From positions 1,054,001-1,118,000 of the forward strand of contig NZ_CP028811.1 in assembly GCF_003055625.1 (NCBI RefSeq): DNA of 64,000 nucleotides, in the 5' to 3' direction. Position numbers and translations under genes: made by a program. Positions within the stretch are counted from its first letter, which is position 1, and every line of letters begins with the position of its first letter. Source of the stretch: Flavobacterium magnum (GTDB taxonomy: Bacteria > Bacteroidota > Bacteroidia > Flavobacteriales > Flavobacteriaceae). Below the pieces are notes generated by a model. The model was given only the letters and a program-made list of their open reading frames with translations, had not been told where the DNA came from and did no database searches. Below are positions 36,153 through 45,379 of the stretch, one piece after another.

Positions 36153-36737
36153 ATGACAAAGTTTGCCAAAGGCGCCTTATTGTCGATGTTTTTCATCGCA
36201 GGCGCAACATTGGTTTCGTGCAGCGATTCCGATGAAAAAGAAGACACAACCTCTATCTACGCCAGGCTCGGCGGAACCACTATGGTGGCCGATCCGGATA
36301 ACGCGGGACAAATGATTGAGAAAGGACGTTTGAGCTACAGGAAAGTAGTCAACTCTACCGTAGGCCTTATCGTAGCCGATGTACAGGCAGGTGCCGAGGG
36401 TAACCTTTCCGCGCACTTCGCACCGCTGCTTGCAGAGGTAGGGGCCGGAAATACAACTAACCTGGCTATCCTTACAGACAACCTTACTGATTTCTTCTCG
36501 TTCAACACCGGAGGAACCAATGCGGTGAACACGTACAATGGTCTGGATATGGCCTCAGCACACAACCCTGCGGTAAATCCAAGGATGGGTGTTAAAGCGA
36601 CCAATGCCAACTACGACAAGTTCGAAGGTTATGTAGGTGCAGCGGCACAGGCTAACGGCGTGGCGGCAAATACCCAACTTTACAGTGATGTGGTTGCCGT
36701 ACTGGAGTCATTGCGTTCGCCTATCGTACAGCAATAA
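36153..36737 (+). CDS. Exported lipoprotein resembling group I truncated hemoglobin
   Basis: 194 residues. Signal peptide with lipobox LVSC (MTKFAKGALLSMFFIAGATLVSC), then an acidic spacer. The mature protein opens SIYARLGGTTMV, very like the SLYxRLGG start of truncated hemoglobins. It ends with AHNPAVNPRMGVKATNANYDKFEGYVGAAAQANGVA and VVAVLESLRSPIV, like the F-G-H helices of that family, where the His of ASAHNP would be the proximal heme ligand. The central part carries insertions (FNTGGTNAVNTYNGLD). Heme binding is inferred. An exported globin-like lipoprotein is unusual, since most truncated hemoglobins are cytosolic. Confidence 0.65.
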   Translation: MTKFAKGALLSMFFIAGATLVSCSDSDEKEDTTSIYARLGGTTMVADPDNAGQMIEKGRLSYRKVVNSTVGLIVADVQAGAEGNLSAHFAPLLAEVGAGNTTNLAILTDNLTDFFSFNTGGTNAVNTYNGLDMASAHNPAVNPRMGVKATNANYDKFEGYVGAAAQANGVAANTQLYSDVVAVLESLRSPIVQQ

Positions 36738-36756
36738 ATTTGAATTGGTTATAACG

Positions 36757-36790
36757 AAAAATCGTCCCGATAACACCGGGACGATTTTTT
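36757..36790. terminator. Bidirectional terminator between globin-like gene and tdh
   Basis: AAAAATCGTCCCG ... CGGGACGATTTTTT with an 11-bp stem; convergent genes on both sides. Confidence 0.9.
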
Positions 36791-37736
36791 ATTTTAAGTC
36801 TGCTGCAAGATGTTCCAGCATGTCTTTTGTCATTGATGCCAGGTCGAATTGATGGCTCCAGCCCCAGTCTTCCCGTGCGCGGCTGTCATCGATGCTTGCG
36901 GGCCAGCTGTCGGCAATCTTCTGCCTGAAATCAGGCGCATAAGTGATCTCAAAACCGGGAACGTGTTTCCTGATCTCATCGGCCACTTCCTCCGGCGCAA
37001 AACTCATTGCCGCCAGGTTGTAGGACGAATGGATCTTAATCTGTTCCGCAGGCGCTTTCATGATACTCACGGTGGCGTTGATCGCGTCATCCATATACAT
37101 CATCGGCATGCGCGTCCCTTCTTTCAGGAAGCACTCATATTTTTTGTCGGACAGCGCTTTGTGGTAAATGTCGACGGCGTAATCAGTCGTGCCGCCGCCC
37201 GGAGGTGTCGACCAGCTGATCAGCCCGGGATAGCGGATGCTGCGCACATCCACACCGTAAATATTGTGGTAGTACTCGCACCACCGTTCGCCCGCCTGTT
37301 TGCTGACGCCATAAACCGTTGACGGTTCCATGATCGTATACTGAGGCGTGTTTTCTTTCGGTGTCGTAGGTCCGAATACGGCGATGCTGGAGGGCCAGAA
37401 TATTTTCCTGATCTTTTTGGCTTTGCCTAAATTGAGCACATGGAATAGCGAATTCATATTCAGGTCCCACGCAAATGCCGGGTTTTTTTCTGCAGTAGCG
37501 GACAGCAGCGCGGCCATAAGGTAGACCTCTTCGATATGGTGTTTTTCGACGAGGTGTTCGATTTGGTTGAAGTCCAGCGCATTGACGACTTCGAAGGGTC
37601 CGGAATTCACAACATCCGTATTGAGCTTGCGGATGTCCGAAGCGATGACATTGTCCGTTCCGTAAATGCTGCGGAGTTTCTGCGTGAGTTCGGTGCCTAT
37701 TTGTCCACAGGCCCCGATGATAAGTATTTTTGGCAT
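36789..37736 (-). CDS. tdh: L-threonine 3-dehydrogenase, SDR type
   Basis: 315 residues, the length of SDR-type threonine dehydrogenases. N-terminal NAD site GACGQIGTEL near residue 8; acceptor Asp in VIASDIRKL gives NAD preference. Catalytic Ser and Tyr/Lys lie in FWPSSIAVFGPTTP and YGVSKQAGERW. RYPGLISWSTPPGGGTTDYAVDIYHKAL is characteristic of this subfamily rather than of GalE. It oxidises L-threonine to 2-amino-3-oxobutyrate in the cytoplasm; Flavobacterium frigidimaris supplies the reference enzyme. The cleavage partner (2-amino-3-ketobutyrate CoA ligase) is not in this window. Confidence 0.88.
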   Translation of the reverse strand: MPKILIIGACGQIGTELTQKLRSIYGTDNVIASDIRKLNTDVVNSGPFEVVNALDFNQIEHLVEKHHIEEVYLMAALLSATAEKNPAFAWDLNMNSLFHVLNLGKAKKIRKIFWPSSIAVFGPTTPKENTPQYTIMEPSTVYGVSKQAGERWCEYYHNIYGVDVRSIRYPGLISWSTPPGGGTTDYAVDIYHKALSDKKYECFLKEGTRMPMMYMDDAINATVSIMKAPAEQIKIHSSYNLAAMSFAPEEVADEIRKHVPGFEITYAPDFRQKIADSWPASIDDSRAREDWGWSHQFDLASMTKDMLEHLAADLK

Positions 37737-37755
37737 TAGCGTGTTGTTTATTTTA

Positions 37756-37763
37756 CAAATATA
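37756..37763 (-). promoter_or_regulatory. -7 box for tdh
   Basis: Reads TATATTTG on the minus strand, 19 nt before the ATG at 37736; perfect TAnnTTTG match. Confidence 0.6.
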
Positions 37764-37846
37764 GTCCGTTAGATCGGAAGTTCAAAAGAACGCTGGTTTA
37801 TGATGGCGCAGGGGTTTTCGGCCTTCCGAACTTCCGAACTTTTGCG

Positions 37847-37854
37847 TAACTTTG
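37847..37854 (+). promoter_or_regulatory. -7 box for lipoprotein-mfd operon
   Basis: TAACTTTG matches TAnnTTTG, 17 nt before the ATG at 37872. Confidence 0.6.
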
Positions 37855-37871
37855 CGCCTCAATCAGAAAGA

Positions 37872-38459
37872 ATGAAAGTACATCCACTGCTCGCGTGCCT
37901 GTTCTCGCTGCTGCTGTTTTCCTGCCAGGACGACCAGGCGAAACGCACCGCGGAAATACAAAAAGACCTCAGGAAAAAGGAAGCGGTTTTCAACGTGATT
38001 GAACGGTCGTGGAATTTCAATGACCAGCCCGTCAATACGCAGACGCAGGATGTCGTCGGCAACTGGCAGGAATGGCGTCTGTTCCTGACGGCGTTGCGCC
38101 AGAAGCCTAAAAGTTCGATCGGCGCGTTTAAGAAAAAAGCACAGGAATTGTCAAAGCGTGTACTGGAGCTCAATAACAACCTCCCGATGAAATTCGCGCA
38201 GCCTGAAATCCGCAGCCGCATCGTAGCATTGACGACCAAGATACGGTCCCTCGACCTCTACATCAACCTTGATGACATTCCGGAGCAAAAAGTAGTGATG
38301 TGCATTTCTGACATCAACGCGACGCTGTTCTCACTCAAATTGCAAATGGAGGAAGTCGTTTCCCGCGACAACGTCCCGCTCGAGCGCGGCGAATCCGATA
38401 TGATCCGGATGCTTGATACCACGCGCGCCATCCCCAATAATCCAATCAAATTAAAATAA
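37872..38459 (+). CDS. Lipoprotein of unknown function upstream of mfd
   Basis: 195 residues from MKVHPLLACLFSLLLFSC (signal peptide and lipobox LFSC); the ATG at 37800 lies upstream of the promoter and is rejected. The mature protein is almost wholly helical: AEIQKDLRKKEAVFNVIERSW, IGAFKKKAQELSKRVLELNNN, then EIRSRIVALTTKIRSLDLYINLDDIPEQKVVMCISDINATLFSLKLQMEEVV. It probably forms a periplasmic helical bundle. No known family recalled with confidence. Only 5 nt separate it from mfd, so they are co-transcribed, although no functional link is evident. Confidence 0.75.
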   Translation: MKVHPLLACLFSLLLFSCQDDQAKRTAEIQKDLRKKEAVFNVIERSWNFNDQPVNTQTQDVVGNWQEWRLFLTALRQKPKSSIGAFKKKAQELSKRVLELNNNLPMKFAQPEIRSRIVALTTKIRSLDLYINLDDIPEQKVVMCISDINATLFSLKLQMEEVVSRDNVPLERGESDMIRMLDTTRAIPNNPIKLK

Positions 38460-38464
38460 AGCCC

Positions 38465-41400
38465 TTGAGCAAACAGGCCTTATTCAATAAGTACGACCAT
38501 GATGTCAGGACAAGCCGGATTGCGGAGCAGCTCCAGAAAAGGGAGCAGAAGCTCCATCTGAAAGGGCTCACGGGTTCATTGTATTCCTTTGTCATCAAAG
38601 CATTGTTTGAAAAATCGGACAACCCGTTCCTGCTGGTACTCGACGACAAGGAGCAGGCGGCCTATTTCCTGAATGACCTCGAGCAGATGATTAACACCGA
38701 GGATGTACTTTTCTATCCCGGCTCCTACCGCAATCCGTACCAGATAGAGGATACTGACAACGCGAATATCCTGTTGCGTGCCGAGGTATTGAACCGGATC
38801 AATTCGAGGAAGAAGCCCAGCGTGATTGTTACCTATCCGGAAGCGCTTTTCGAGAAGGTAGTGACCAAGAAGGAGCTCGAGAAGAATACATTGAAAATTG
38901 CCTTGGGTGATAAGATTTCCATCGACTTCATCAATGAAGTGCTGTTCGAATATGAGTTCCGGCGTGTCGATTTTATTTCCGAACCGGGGGAATTCTCTGT
39001 GCGTGGCGGCATCATCGACGTGTTTTCCTTTTCGAATGACCACCCGTACCGGATCGAGTTTTTTGGGAATGAGGTGGAAAGCATCCGCAGCTTTGATGTT
39101 GAAACCCAGCTTTCAATCGAGCGGCAGAAGAAAATCGCAATCATCCCGAACGTCGAAAATAAATTTTTCCAGGAGCATCGTGAAAGTTTCCTGGACTATA
39201 TCAACCCGAAATCAATCCTGTTCATCAGCGATACCGAAGGATTGCTGCATAAACTGGACAAATTATACGAAAAAGCCGGGGACGCTTTCGAAAAGCTCAA
39301 TAAGGAAATCAAGCATGCCAAACCGGAGCAGCTTTTCGTGAACCGCGAAACCTTTACCAGGAAGGCCCTGGATTTTACTATTGCCGAAACGGGATCCAAA
39401 GCGGTTTTTAAATCCGATATGGTTTTCGAGTTCGTCAGCAAACCCCAGCCGTCGTTCAACAAGCAGTTTGATTTGCTGCTGAACAATTTGAGCGACAACC
39501 ATTTTAACGGAATAAAAAATTATTTGTTCTGCTCTAACGAACAGCAGGCGAGACGTTTCCACGATATTTTTGAGAGCCTTGACGAAACGAACACGGAAGA
39601 CCTGCGCAAGCAGTACGAGACCGTAGTAATGCCTCTGTACCAGGGATTTGTAGATGAGGAAAATCAAGTCGCGTGCTATACCGACCACCAGATATTTGAG
39701 CGTTACCATAAATTCAGCATCAAGAACGGCTATTCAAAAAAACAAACCATTACGCTGAAGGAACTCAATACGCTTTCAGTCGGGGATTACGTGACGCATA
39801 TCGACCACGGAATCGGGAAATTCGGCGGATTGCAGAAGATCCAGGTAGAAGGCAAGACCCAGGAAGCCATAAAATTGGTCTACGCCGACAATGACATTGT
39901 GTACGTCAGCATCCATTCGCTGTATAAGATTGCCAAATACAATGGCAAGGATGGTGCGCCTCCGAAGATTTACAAACTGGGCTCGAACGCCTGGAAGATA
40001 CTGAAGCAGAAAACCAAGGCGCGCGTCAAGCACATCGCCTTTAACTTGATCCAGCTGTATGCCAAGCGCAGGCTGGAAAAAGGCTTTCAGTACCATCCGG
40101 ACAGTTATTTGCAACTCGAACTCGAAAGTTCGTTCATTTATGAAGACACGCCGGACCAGGTCAAGGCCACACAGGAGGTCAAGGCAGATATGGAAAGCGA
40201 CCGCCCGATGGACCGCCTCGTGTGTGGCGATGTCGGTTTTGGAAAGACGGAAGTGGCGATACGCGCCGCATTCAAGGCCGTCGACAATGGGAAGCAGGTC
40301 GCGGTGCTGGTGCCAACGACAATCCTCGCGTACCAGCATTTCCGGACTTTTTCTGAAAGGTTGAAAGACATGCCGGTCACCATCGGTTACCTGAACCGCT
40401 TCCGTACCGCAAAGCAAAAGGCCGAAACGCTGAAAGACCTTTCAGAGGGCAGGCTGGACATTGTCATCGGGACGCACCAATTGGTCAATAAGAATGTGAA
40501 GTTTAAGGATCTGGGCTTATTAGTCATTGACGAAGAGCAAAAGTTTGGCGTAAATGTCAAGGACAAGCTCAAGACCATCTCAGCGAATGTGGATACGCTG
40601 ACACTCACCGCCACGCCAATCCCGAGGACATTGCAGTTTTCACTGATGGCGGCGCGTGATTTGTCGGTTATCACCACGCCGCCGCCGAACCGTTACCCGA
40701 TTGAGACGAATGTCGTCGGCTTTAATGAAGAGCTGATCCGCGATGCGATATCGTATGAAATACAACGAAACGGGCAGGTATTCTTTATCAACAACCGCAT
40801 AGAGAACATCCGCGAAGTCGCCGGGATGATCCAGAGGCTGGTGCCCAACGCGCGCGTCGGAATCGGACACGGGCAGATGGAAGGGAAAAAGCTCGAGGAA
40901 CTGATGCTCGCATTCATGAATGGGGAATTCGATGTGCTGGTCGCAACGACCATTATTGAAAGCGGTCTTGATGTCCCGAATGCCAATACGATCTTCATTA
41001 ACAATGCCAACAATTTTGGCTTATCCGACCTGCATCAGATGCGCGGTCGCGTTGGCCGCAGCAATAAGAAAGCGTTCTGTTATTTCATCTGCCCGCCGTA
41101 TTCGGCCATGACCGATGATGCCAGGAAAAGGATCCAGGCGCTTGAGCAGTTCAGCGAACTGGGCAGCGGATTCAGTATTGCGATGAAGGATCTGGAGATA
41201 CGCGGTGCCGGGGATTTGCTGGGCGGGGAGCAAAGCGGTTTCATCAATGAGATCGGGTTTGAGACGTACCAGAAAATCATGAATGAGGCCATCGAGGAAC
41301 TCAAGGAAAATGAGTTTAAGGATTTATATGCCGACGCCGATGAGGGACACGAGAAGGAATACGTCAAGGATTTGCAGATTGACACGGATTTTGAATTGCT

Positions 41401-41821
41401 GTTCCCTGACGATTACATCAATAACATCTCTGAAAGGCTGAATCTCTACAATGAGCTCAGCCTGATAAAAGACGAAGCGTCGCTGCTTGCCTACGAGCAA
41501 AAGCTCACCGACCGCTTCGGGGCATTGCCCAAACCGGCCAAATCGCTGTTGAACAGCATCAGGCTGAAGTGGGTCGCCACGAAACTCGGTATTGAAAAGC
41601 TTGTTATGAAGCAGGGCAAGATGATCTGTTATTTTGTCTCAGACCAGCAATCAGATTATTATGTGTCTGCGCAATTCCAGAAGGTGCTTCAATTTGTGCA
41701 GAAGCAGCCGACGCTCTGCCGCATGAAGGAAAAGCAAACACCGAACGGGCTGCGTCTGCTGCTGACATTCGAAAATGTAAAATCGATTGGGAAAGCCCTG
41801 CAGTTGCTGGAGATGGTGTAG
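38465..41821 (+). CDS. mfd: Transcription-repair coupling factor
   Basis: 1118 residues with a TTG start at 38465, 5 nt after the preceding gene. Domain order: UvrB-homology region (about 1-330, with LYPGSYRNPYQIEDTDNANILLRAEVLN and FSVRGGIIDVFSF), RNA polymerase interaction domain (about 430-500, VGDYVTHIDHGIGKFGGLQKI), the RecG-like ATPase motor and the C-terminal TRCF domain. Motor motifs: Walker A GDVGFGKTEVAIRAAF, Walker B DEEQKFGV, TATPIPRTLQ, ATTIIESGLDVPNA and QMRGRVGRS. It dislodges stalled RNA polymerase and recruits UvrA to transcribed-strand lesions. Length is typical for Bacteroidota. Confidence 0.97.
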   Translation: MSKQALFNKYDHDVRTSRIAEQLQKREQKLHLKGLTGSLYSFVIKALFEKSDNPFLLVLDDKEQAAYFLNDLEQMINTEDVLFYPGSYRNPYQIEDTDNANILLRAEVLNRINSRKKPSVIVTYPEALFEKVVTKKELEKNTLKIALGDKISIDFINEVLFEYEFRRVDFISEPGEFSVRGGIIDVFSFSNDHPYRIEFFGNEVESIRSFDVETQLSIERQKKIAIIPNVENKFFQEHRESFLDYINPKSILFISDTEGLLHKLDKLYEKAGDAFEKLNKEIKHAKPEQLFVNRETFTRKALDFTIAETGSKAVFKSDMVFEFVSKPQPSFNKQFDLLLNNLSDNHFNGIKNYLFCSNEQQARRFHDIFESLDETNTEDLRKQYETVVMPLYQGFVDEENQVACYTDHQIFERYHKFSIKNGYSKKQTITLKELNTLSVGDYVTHIDHGIGKFGGLQKIQVEGKTQEAIKLVYADNDIVYVSIHSLYKIAKYNGKDGAPPKIYKLGSNAWKILKQKTKARVKHIAFNLIQLYAKRRLEKGFQYHPDSYLQLELESSFIYEDTPDQVKATQEVKADMESDRPMDRLVCGDVGFGKTEVAIRAAFKAVDNGKQVAVLVPTTILAYQHFRTFSERLKDMPVTIGYLNRFRTAKQKAETLKDLSEGRLDIVIGTHQLVNKNVKFKDLGLLVIDEEQKFGVNVKDKLKTISANVDTLTLTATPIPRTLQFSLMAARDLSVITTPPPNRYPIETNVVGFNEELIRDAISYEIQRNGQVFFINNRIENIREVAGMIQRLVPNARVGIGHGQMEGKKLEELMLAFMNGEFDVLVATTIIESGLDVPNANTIFINNANNFGLSDLHQMRGRVGRSNKKAFCYFICPPYSAMTDDARKRIQALEQFSELGSGFSIAMKDLEIRGAGDLLGGEQSGFINEIGFETYQKIMNEAIEELKENEFKDLYADADEGHEKEYVKDLQIDTDFELLFPDDYINNISERLNLYNELSLIKDEASLLAYEQKLTDRFGALPKPAKSLLNSIRLKWVATKLGIEKLVMKQGKMICYFVSDQQSDYYVSAQFQKVLQFVQKQPTLCRMKEKQTPNGLRLLLTFENVKSIGKALQLLEMV

Positions 41822-41954
41822 GCGCGCTGCCGCGGTAAAGAAATAAGATTTGAAAAAGTTACATCATGCGTGTACGGCGCCGCGCGAGGGATCGCAGCAG
41901 GGTGCCATGCACCGCGCAGAGCCCGGCCCGCAGGGCGCGCCATATAAAAAAAAT

Positions 41955-41985
41955 AAAAAACCGGCCCTAGAGCCGGTTTCTTTTT
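41955..41985. terminator. Bidirectional terminator after mfd
   Basis: AAAAAACCGGC-CCTAGA-GCCGGTTT followed by CTTTTT; convergent with the M13 peptidase gene. The GC-rich tract before it (41860-41945) holds no ORF of interest. Confidence 0.85.
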
Positions 41986-42006
41986 ATAAAAAAGTTGCCT
42001 GTATGT

Positions 42007-44043
42007 TTACCAGATTTTCACCCGTTTTTCAGGAGCTAGGTACAAAGAGTCCGTCGGTTTTACATTAAAGGCTTCATAAAATTCGGGTATGTTTCGCACG
42101 ATTCCGTTAACACGGAAATGCGGCGGCGAATGCGGATTGGAGGCGACAAGGTTCCTCAGGGCCTCTTCCCTCGATTTTTCCAGCCACGACTGCGCGTACC
42201 CGATGAAGAAACGCTGCACTCCGGTAAATCCGTCCAGCACGGGAGCTTCCTTACCGTTCAGGCTTTTCTTGTAGGCTTTCAGGGCTATCGTGATGCCGCC
42301 CAGGTCGCCGATGTTTTCGCCCAGCGTAAAGGCACCGTTTACGTTGAGGTCAGGGAACACCTTAAACTCGTTGTACTGCGAGACGAGCGCGCCCGTCCTG
42401 GCCTTAAAAGCAGCCTGGTCTTTTTCGGTCCACCAGTTCCTCATGGTGCCGGTGCCGTCGAAGGTGCTGCCCTGGTCGTCAAATCCGTGTCCTATCTCGT
42501 GCCCGATTACGGCCCCGATACTGCCATAATTCACCGCATCATCCTTGGTCATGTCGAAGAATGGCGGCTGCAGGATGGCGGCCGGAAATACAATTTCGTT
42601 CATGCTTGGATTGTAATACGCGTTGATGGTTTGCGGCGTCATGCCCCACTCCTTGCGGTCTACGGGCTTGCCGAGTTTGTTGAGCTGGCGGTTGTATTCA
42701 AAAGCGGTGGCCCGTTCGACATTGCCATACAGGTCCCCTTTCACGATTTTGAGCGAGGAGTAATCGCGCCATTGGTCAGGGTATCCGATTTTTGGGGTGA
42801 ATTTCGACAGTTTGTCCAAAGCTTCTTTTTTGGTTTCCGGCGTCATCCAGTCCAGATTGGTGATGCTTTCCTTGTATGCGGCAAGCAGGTTCTTGACCAT
42901 TTCCGACATCCTTTCCTTGGCTTCAGGGGAGAAACGCTTCTTCACATAAATCGCCCCGATGACTTCGCCGAGGCTGCCGTTCACCACTTCTACGCCGCGG
43001 CGCCATAGCGGCAGTTGGGCTTCTGTACCCGAAAGTACTTTGCCGTAAAACTCGAAATTCTGCTTGTCAAATGCTGAAGTCAGTACGCCGGCGGCACCAT
43101 CAATGGCATTCCATTTCAGGTAGATTTTCCAGGCGTCGATGGGCGTGCCGGTGATGATTTTATCCAGTCCTTTGAGAAACGCGGGCTGGCAGGCGAGGAT
43201 GTTTTTTTCGTTTTTAATACCCGCATTCTGAAGCATCAATGGCATGTTGAAAGCAGGCATGTATTTTTTAAAGTCGGTGATCTCGGTTTTGTTGTACATC
43301 AACGACATATCACGCGTCAATTCCTTTTTGACATGCTGCATCGCAATCTGGGTTTCGAGGCCCAGGATGATGTCTGCATTCTTTTCACCGTCGGCGATGC
43401 CTGCCAAAGCAAACATTTTCGCTACATGCAACTTGAATTTGTCGCGTATTGATTTTGATTTGGCGTCCTGCAAAAGGTAATATTCCCTTTCCGGCAGGCT
43501 GATGCCGCTTTGCCATGCGTACAGTGTATATTTCGTCGGGTCCTTAAAGTCCTCCGTGACCCCTACGGCTACGGGAGATCCTCCGCCCGTGCGGTTTGCC
43601 TGGCCGAAATAGGCTGCCAGGTCGTCGTAGGTTTTAATAGCGTCGATTTTGGCCAGTTCAGGAAGCAATGGCTTGATTCCTTTGGCATCACGCGTTTTCA
43701 TGTCAGTGTAAGAATCGTAGAGATCGCCTACTTTCTGCTCATTGGAACCATCGGCAAAATTGCCTTTGGCCGATTCTTCAATGATGGCCTTCACATCTTC
43801 CTGCGCCTTGTCATTCAGAATGTCGAAAACGCCATACGAGGACTTATCTGCCGGAATTTTGTTGGCTTTAACCCAGGCGCCATTTACATAGGCATCGAAA
43901 TTATCACCCGGCTTTACCGATTTGTCCATGTTTTTGACCAGTATGCCTGATCCTTTGGCCTCTTCTTTGTCGGATTTGCACGAAGTCAGTGCAATTAATC
44001 CCGCGGCCATAAGCAATGGGAACTTCTTTGTTTTTATCATCAC
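42007..44043 (-). CDS. M13 family (neprilysin/PepO-like) metallopeptidase lipoprotein
   Basis: 678 residues, the usual family size. Signal peptide with lipobox LTSC (KKFPLLMAAGLIALTSC), so probably lipid-anchored. N-terminal M13 domain with DNFDAYVNGAWVKANKIPADKSSYGVF. The catalytic domain shows NAYYNPSMNEIVFPAAILQPPFF, the zinc motif HEIGHGFDDQG and the downstream GENIGDLGGITIAL with the third zinc Glu and the Asp. C-terminal YAQSWLEKSREEALRNLVASNPHSPPHFRVNG and a terminal VKIW close a canonical M13 fold. It digests short peptides in the periplasm or at the surface. Confidence 0.95.
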   Translation of the reverse strand: MMIKTKKFPLLMAAGLIALTSCKSDKEEAKGSGILVKNMDKSVKPGDNFDAYVNGAWVKANKIPADKSSYGVFDILNDKAQEDVKAIIEESAKGNFADGSNEQKVGDLYDSYTDMKTRDAKGIKPLLPELAKIDAIKTYDDLAAYFGQANRTGGGSPVAVGVTEDFKDPTKYTLYAWQSGISLPEREYYLLQDAKSKSIRDKFKLHVAKMFALAGIADGEKNADIILGLETQIAMQHVKKELTRDMSLMYNKTEITDFKKYMPAFNMPLMLQNAGIKNEKNILACQPAFLKGLDKIITGTPIDAWKIYLKWNAIDGAAGVLTSAFDKQNFEFYGKVLSGTEAQLPLWRRGVEVVNGSLGEVIGAIYVKKRFSPEAKERMSEMVKNLLAAYKESITNLDWMTPETKKEALDKLSKFTPKIGYPDQWRDYSSLKIVKGDLYGNVERATAFEYNRQLNKLGKPVDRKEWGMTPQTINAYYNPSMNEIVFPAAILQPPFFDMTKDDAVNYGSIGAVIGHEIGHGFDDQGSTFDGTGTMRNWWTEKDQAAFKARTGALVSQYNEFKVFPDLNVNGAFTLGENIGDLGGITIALKAYKKSLNGKEAPVLDGFTGVQRFFIGYAQSWLEKSREEALRNLVASNPHSPPHFRVNGIVRNIPEFYEAFNVKPTDSLYLAPEKRVKIW

Positions 44044-44187
44044 AGTGGTTTTAATTGATTTGTCAATAAAATAGTACAGCGGTTAGTGGGTTTTCCTGCC
44101 GAATTGTTACAAATAAATGAAATTTATGCAAAAAGCCGCTAAGCTGCGGCAAGAGTAGACGGGTTCAGGCAAGCCTTCGGAGATGCT

Positions 44188-44490
44188 TTACAGCTCCGCA
44201 TCCTTTCCTTTTTCGTAAAAATTCACGTAAAAAAAATCATTCGGGTCCAGGCCCAGTTCAATGAAAGTGTTGTTTAGTAACAGGATTTTTTCATCGCCCT
44301 GTATCGCTGACAGTTTCAGGAATTCAATAAAATGGGCCAGATTCTCAAACTTGAAGCTCAATTTGGTATTCAGCGAATACGGCGTGATCTTAAATTCGAA
44401 CGGTTTTCCGCTATCAGGACTCCGGTCAGGCAACTGGTGGAAACCCTCTCTTACCAATGCGTCAAAAACCGCCTTAAATTCGTCTTTCAT
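44188..44490 (-). CDS. Small conserved-looking protein of unknown function
   Basis: 100 residues: MKDEFKAVFDALVREGFHQLP, then GKPFEFKITPYSLNTKLSFKFENLAHFIEFLKLSAIQGDEKILLLNNTFIELGLDPNDFFYVNFYEK. Alternating helix and strand content suggests a single small alpha/beta domain. No signal peptide, membrane segment or catalytic motif. Not recognised. It stands alone between the M13 peptidase and msrB, with about 80 nt on one side and 140 nt on the other. Confidence 0.6.
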   Translation of the reverse strand: MKDEFKAVFDALVREGFHQLPDRSPDSGKPFEFKITPYSLNTKLSFKFENLAHFIEFLKLSAIQGDEKILLLNNTFIELGLDPNDFFYVNFYEKGKDAEL

Positions 44491-44573
44491 GGTTGTGTTG
44501 TTTGTAAACTTAAATATACGGAATTAATGTCAACACGCAGTCCCTTTATTTAACGTATGGTTCCTGAGATACT

Positions 44574-45116
44574 TTATTTAGAATCCGGGATAAAATCCAA
44601 CACGACCGAATTCATGCAATACCTTTTGCCGGTAGGCTCGGGTCCGTCGTCGAAAAGGTGGCCCAAATGCCCGCCGCACCGCCCACACAACGCCTCGATG
44701 CGCTCCATCCCGAGCGAATTGTCGTTTTTATAGACCACGCTGTTTTTGTTGTCCTGCTCAAAAAAGCTCGGCCAGCCGCATTCACTGGAGAACTTGGCTG
44801 TAGAGCGGAACAACTTGTTGCCGCAGGCAGCACAATAGTATGTGCCTTTGTCATTCGTGTTCCAATATTTACCGGTGAAAGGCCGTTCGGTATCGGCGTG
44901 GCGCGACACTTCGTAGACGTCTTCGGGAAGGATTTTTTTCCATTCTGCGTCCGAAAGGTTCAACTTGGTCGTGTCGGTATTGGAGTAGTACGGATTTTCG
45001 GGTTTGGAAATTACATTGGCGGCATTGGCAGCCTTGACAGTCTGGTTTTTCTTTTGTCCGCAGGCCGTGAGGAACAGCAGCGACATCAGGGCGAGATAAG
45101 CATATTTCGTTTTCAT
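44574..45116 (-). CDS. msrB: Peptide-methionine (R)-S-oxide reductase, lipoprotein form
   Basis: 180 residues from ATG 45116 (an ATG three codons earlier is possible). Lipobox LTAC after MKTKYAYLALMSLLF makes it a lipid-anchored, periplasm-facing MsrB. MsrB domain: SDAEWKKILPEDVYEVSRHADTERPFTGKYWN, zinc pairs CAAC and CGRC, ECGWPSFF, GHLGHLFDDGP and the catalytic Cys in RYCMNSVVLDF. The resolving Cys of many MsrBs is in SECGWPSF. It repairs R-methionine sulfoxide in envelope proteins. Confidence 0.95.
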   Translation of the reverse strand: MKTKYAYLALMSLLFLTACGQKKNQTVKAANAANVISKPENPYYSNTDTTKLNLSDAEWKKILPEDVYEVSRHADTERPFTGKYWNTNDKGTYYCAACGNKLFRSTAKFSSECGWPSFFEQDNKNSVVYKNDNSLGMERIEALCGRCGGHLGHLFDDGPEPTGKRYCMNSVVLDFIPDSK

Positions 45117-45332
45117 AATAGGCATTTACGCTAAAATTACGCATTTGGTTGGCATGGGTATGTCAGATGCCCGACAAAAATCCTGAATTAACGGTAATTT
45201 ATGATTTTAATATGGGACTGCGCTGCTTCATGCGTTCATCACTTTCGAAAAAATGGGCAGTTACATCTTGAAATACAATTCGCGCCAAAGGCGACAGCCA
45301 CGTAATACTTTTTTACAAAATGGGGATGAAAT

Positions 45333-45367
45333 AAAAAAGCCATCTGTTACCGATGGCTGTTGTGTTT
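45333..45367. terminator. Terminator after DinB-like gene
   Basis: AAAAAAGCCATC ... GATGGCT hairpin; on the minus strand it ends in a run of T, 13 nt beyond the stop at 45380. The remaining spacer to msrB (45117-45332) shows nothing further. Confidence 0.8.
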
Positions 45368-45379
45368 TCCGATTGTGAA

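Noticed and set aside
36789..37736. UDP-glucose 4-epimerase
   Set aside because: The SSIAVFGPTTP and SWSTPPGGGTTDYA segments fit SDR-type threonine dehydrogenase better than GalE.
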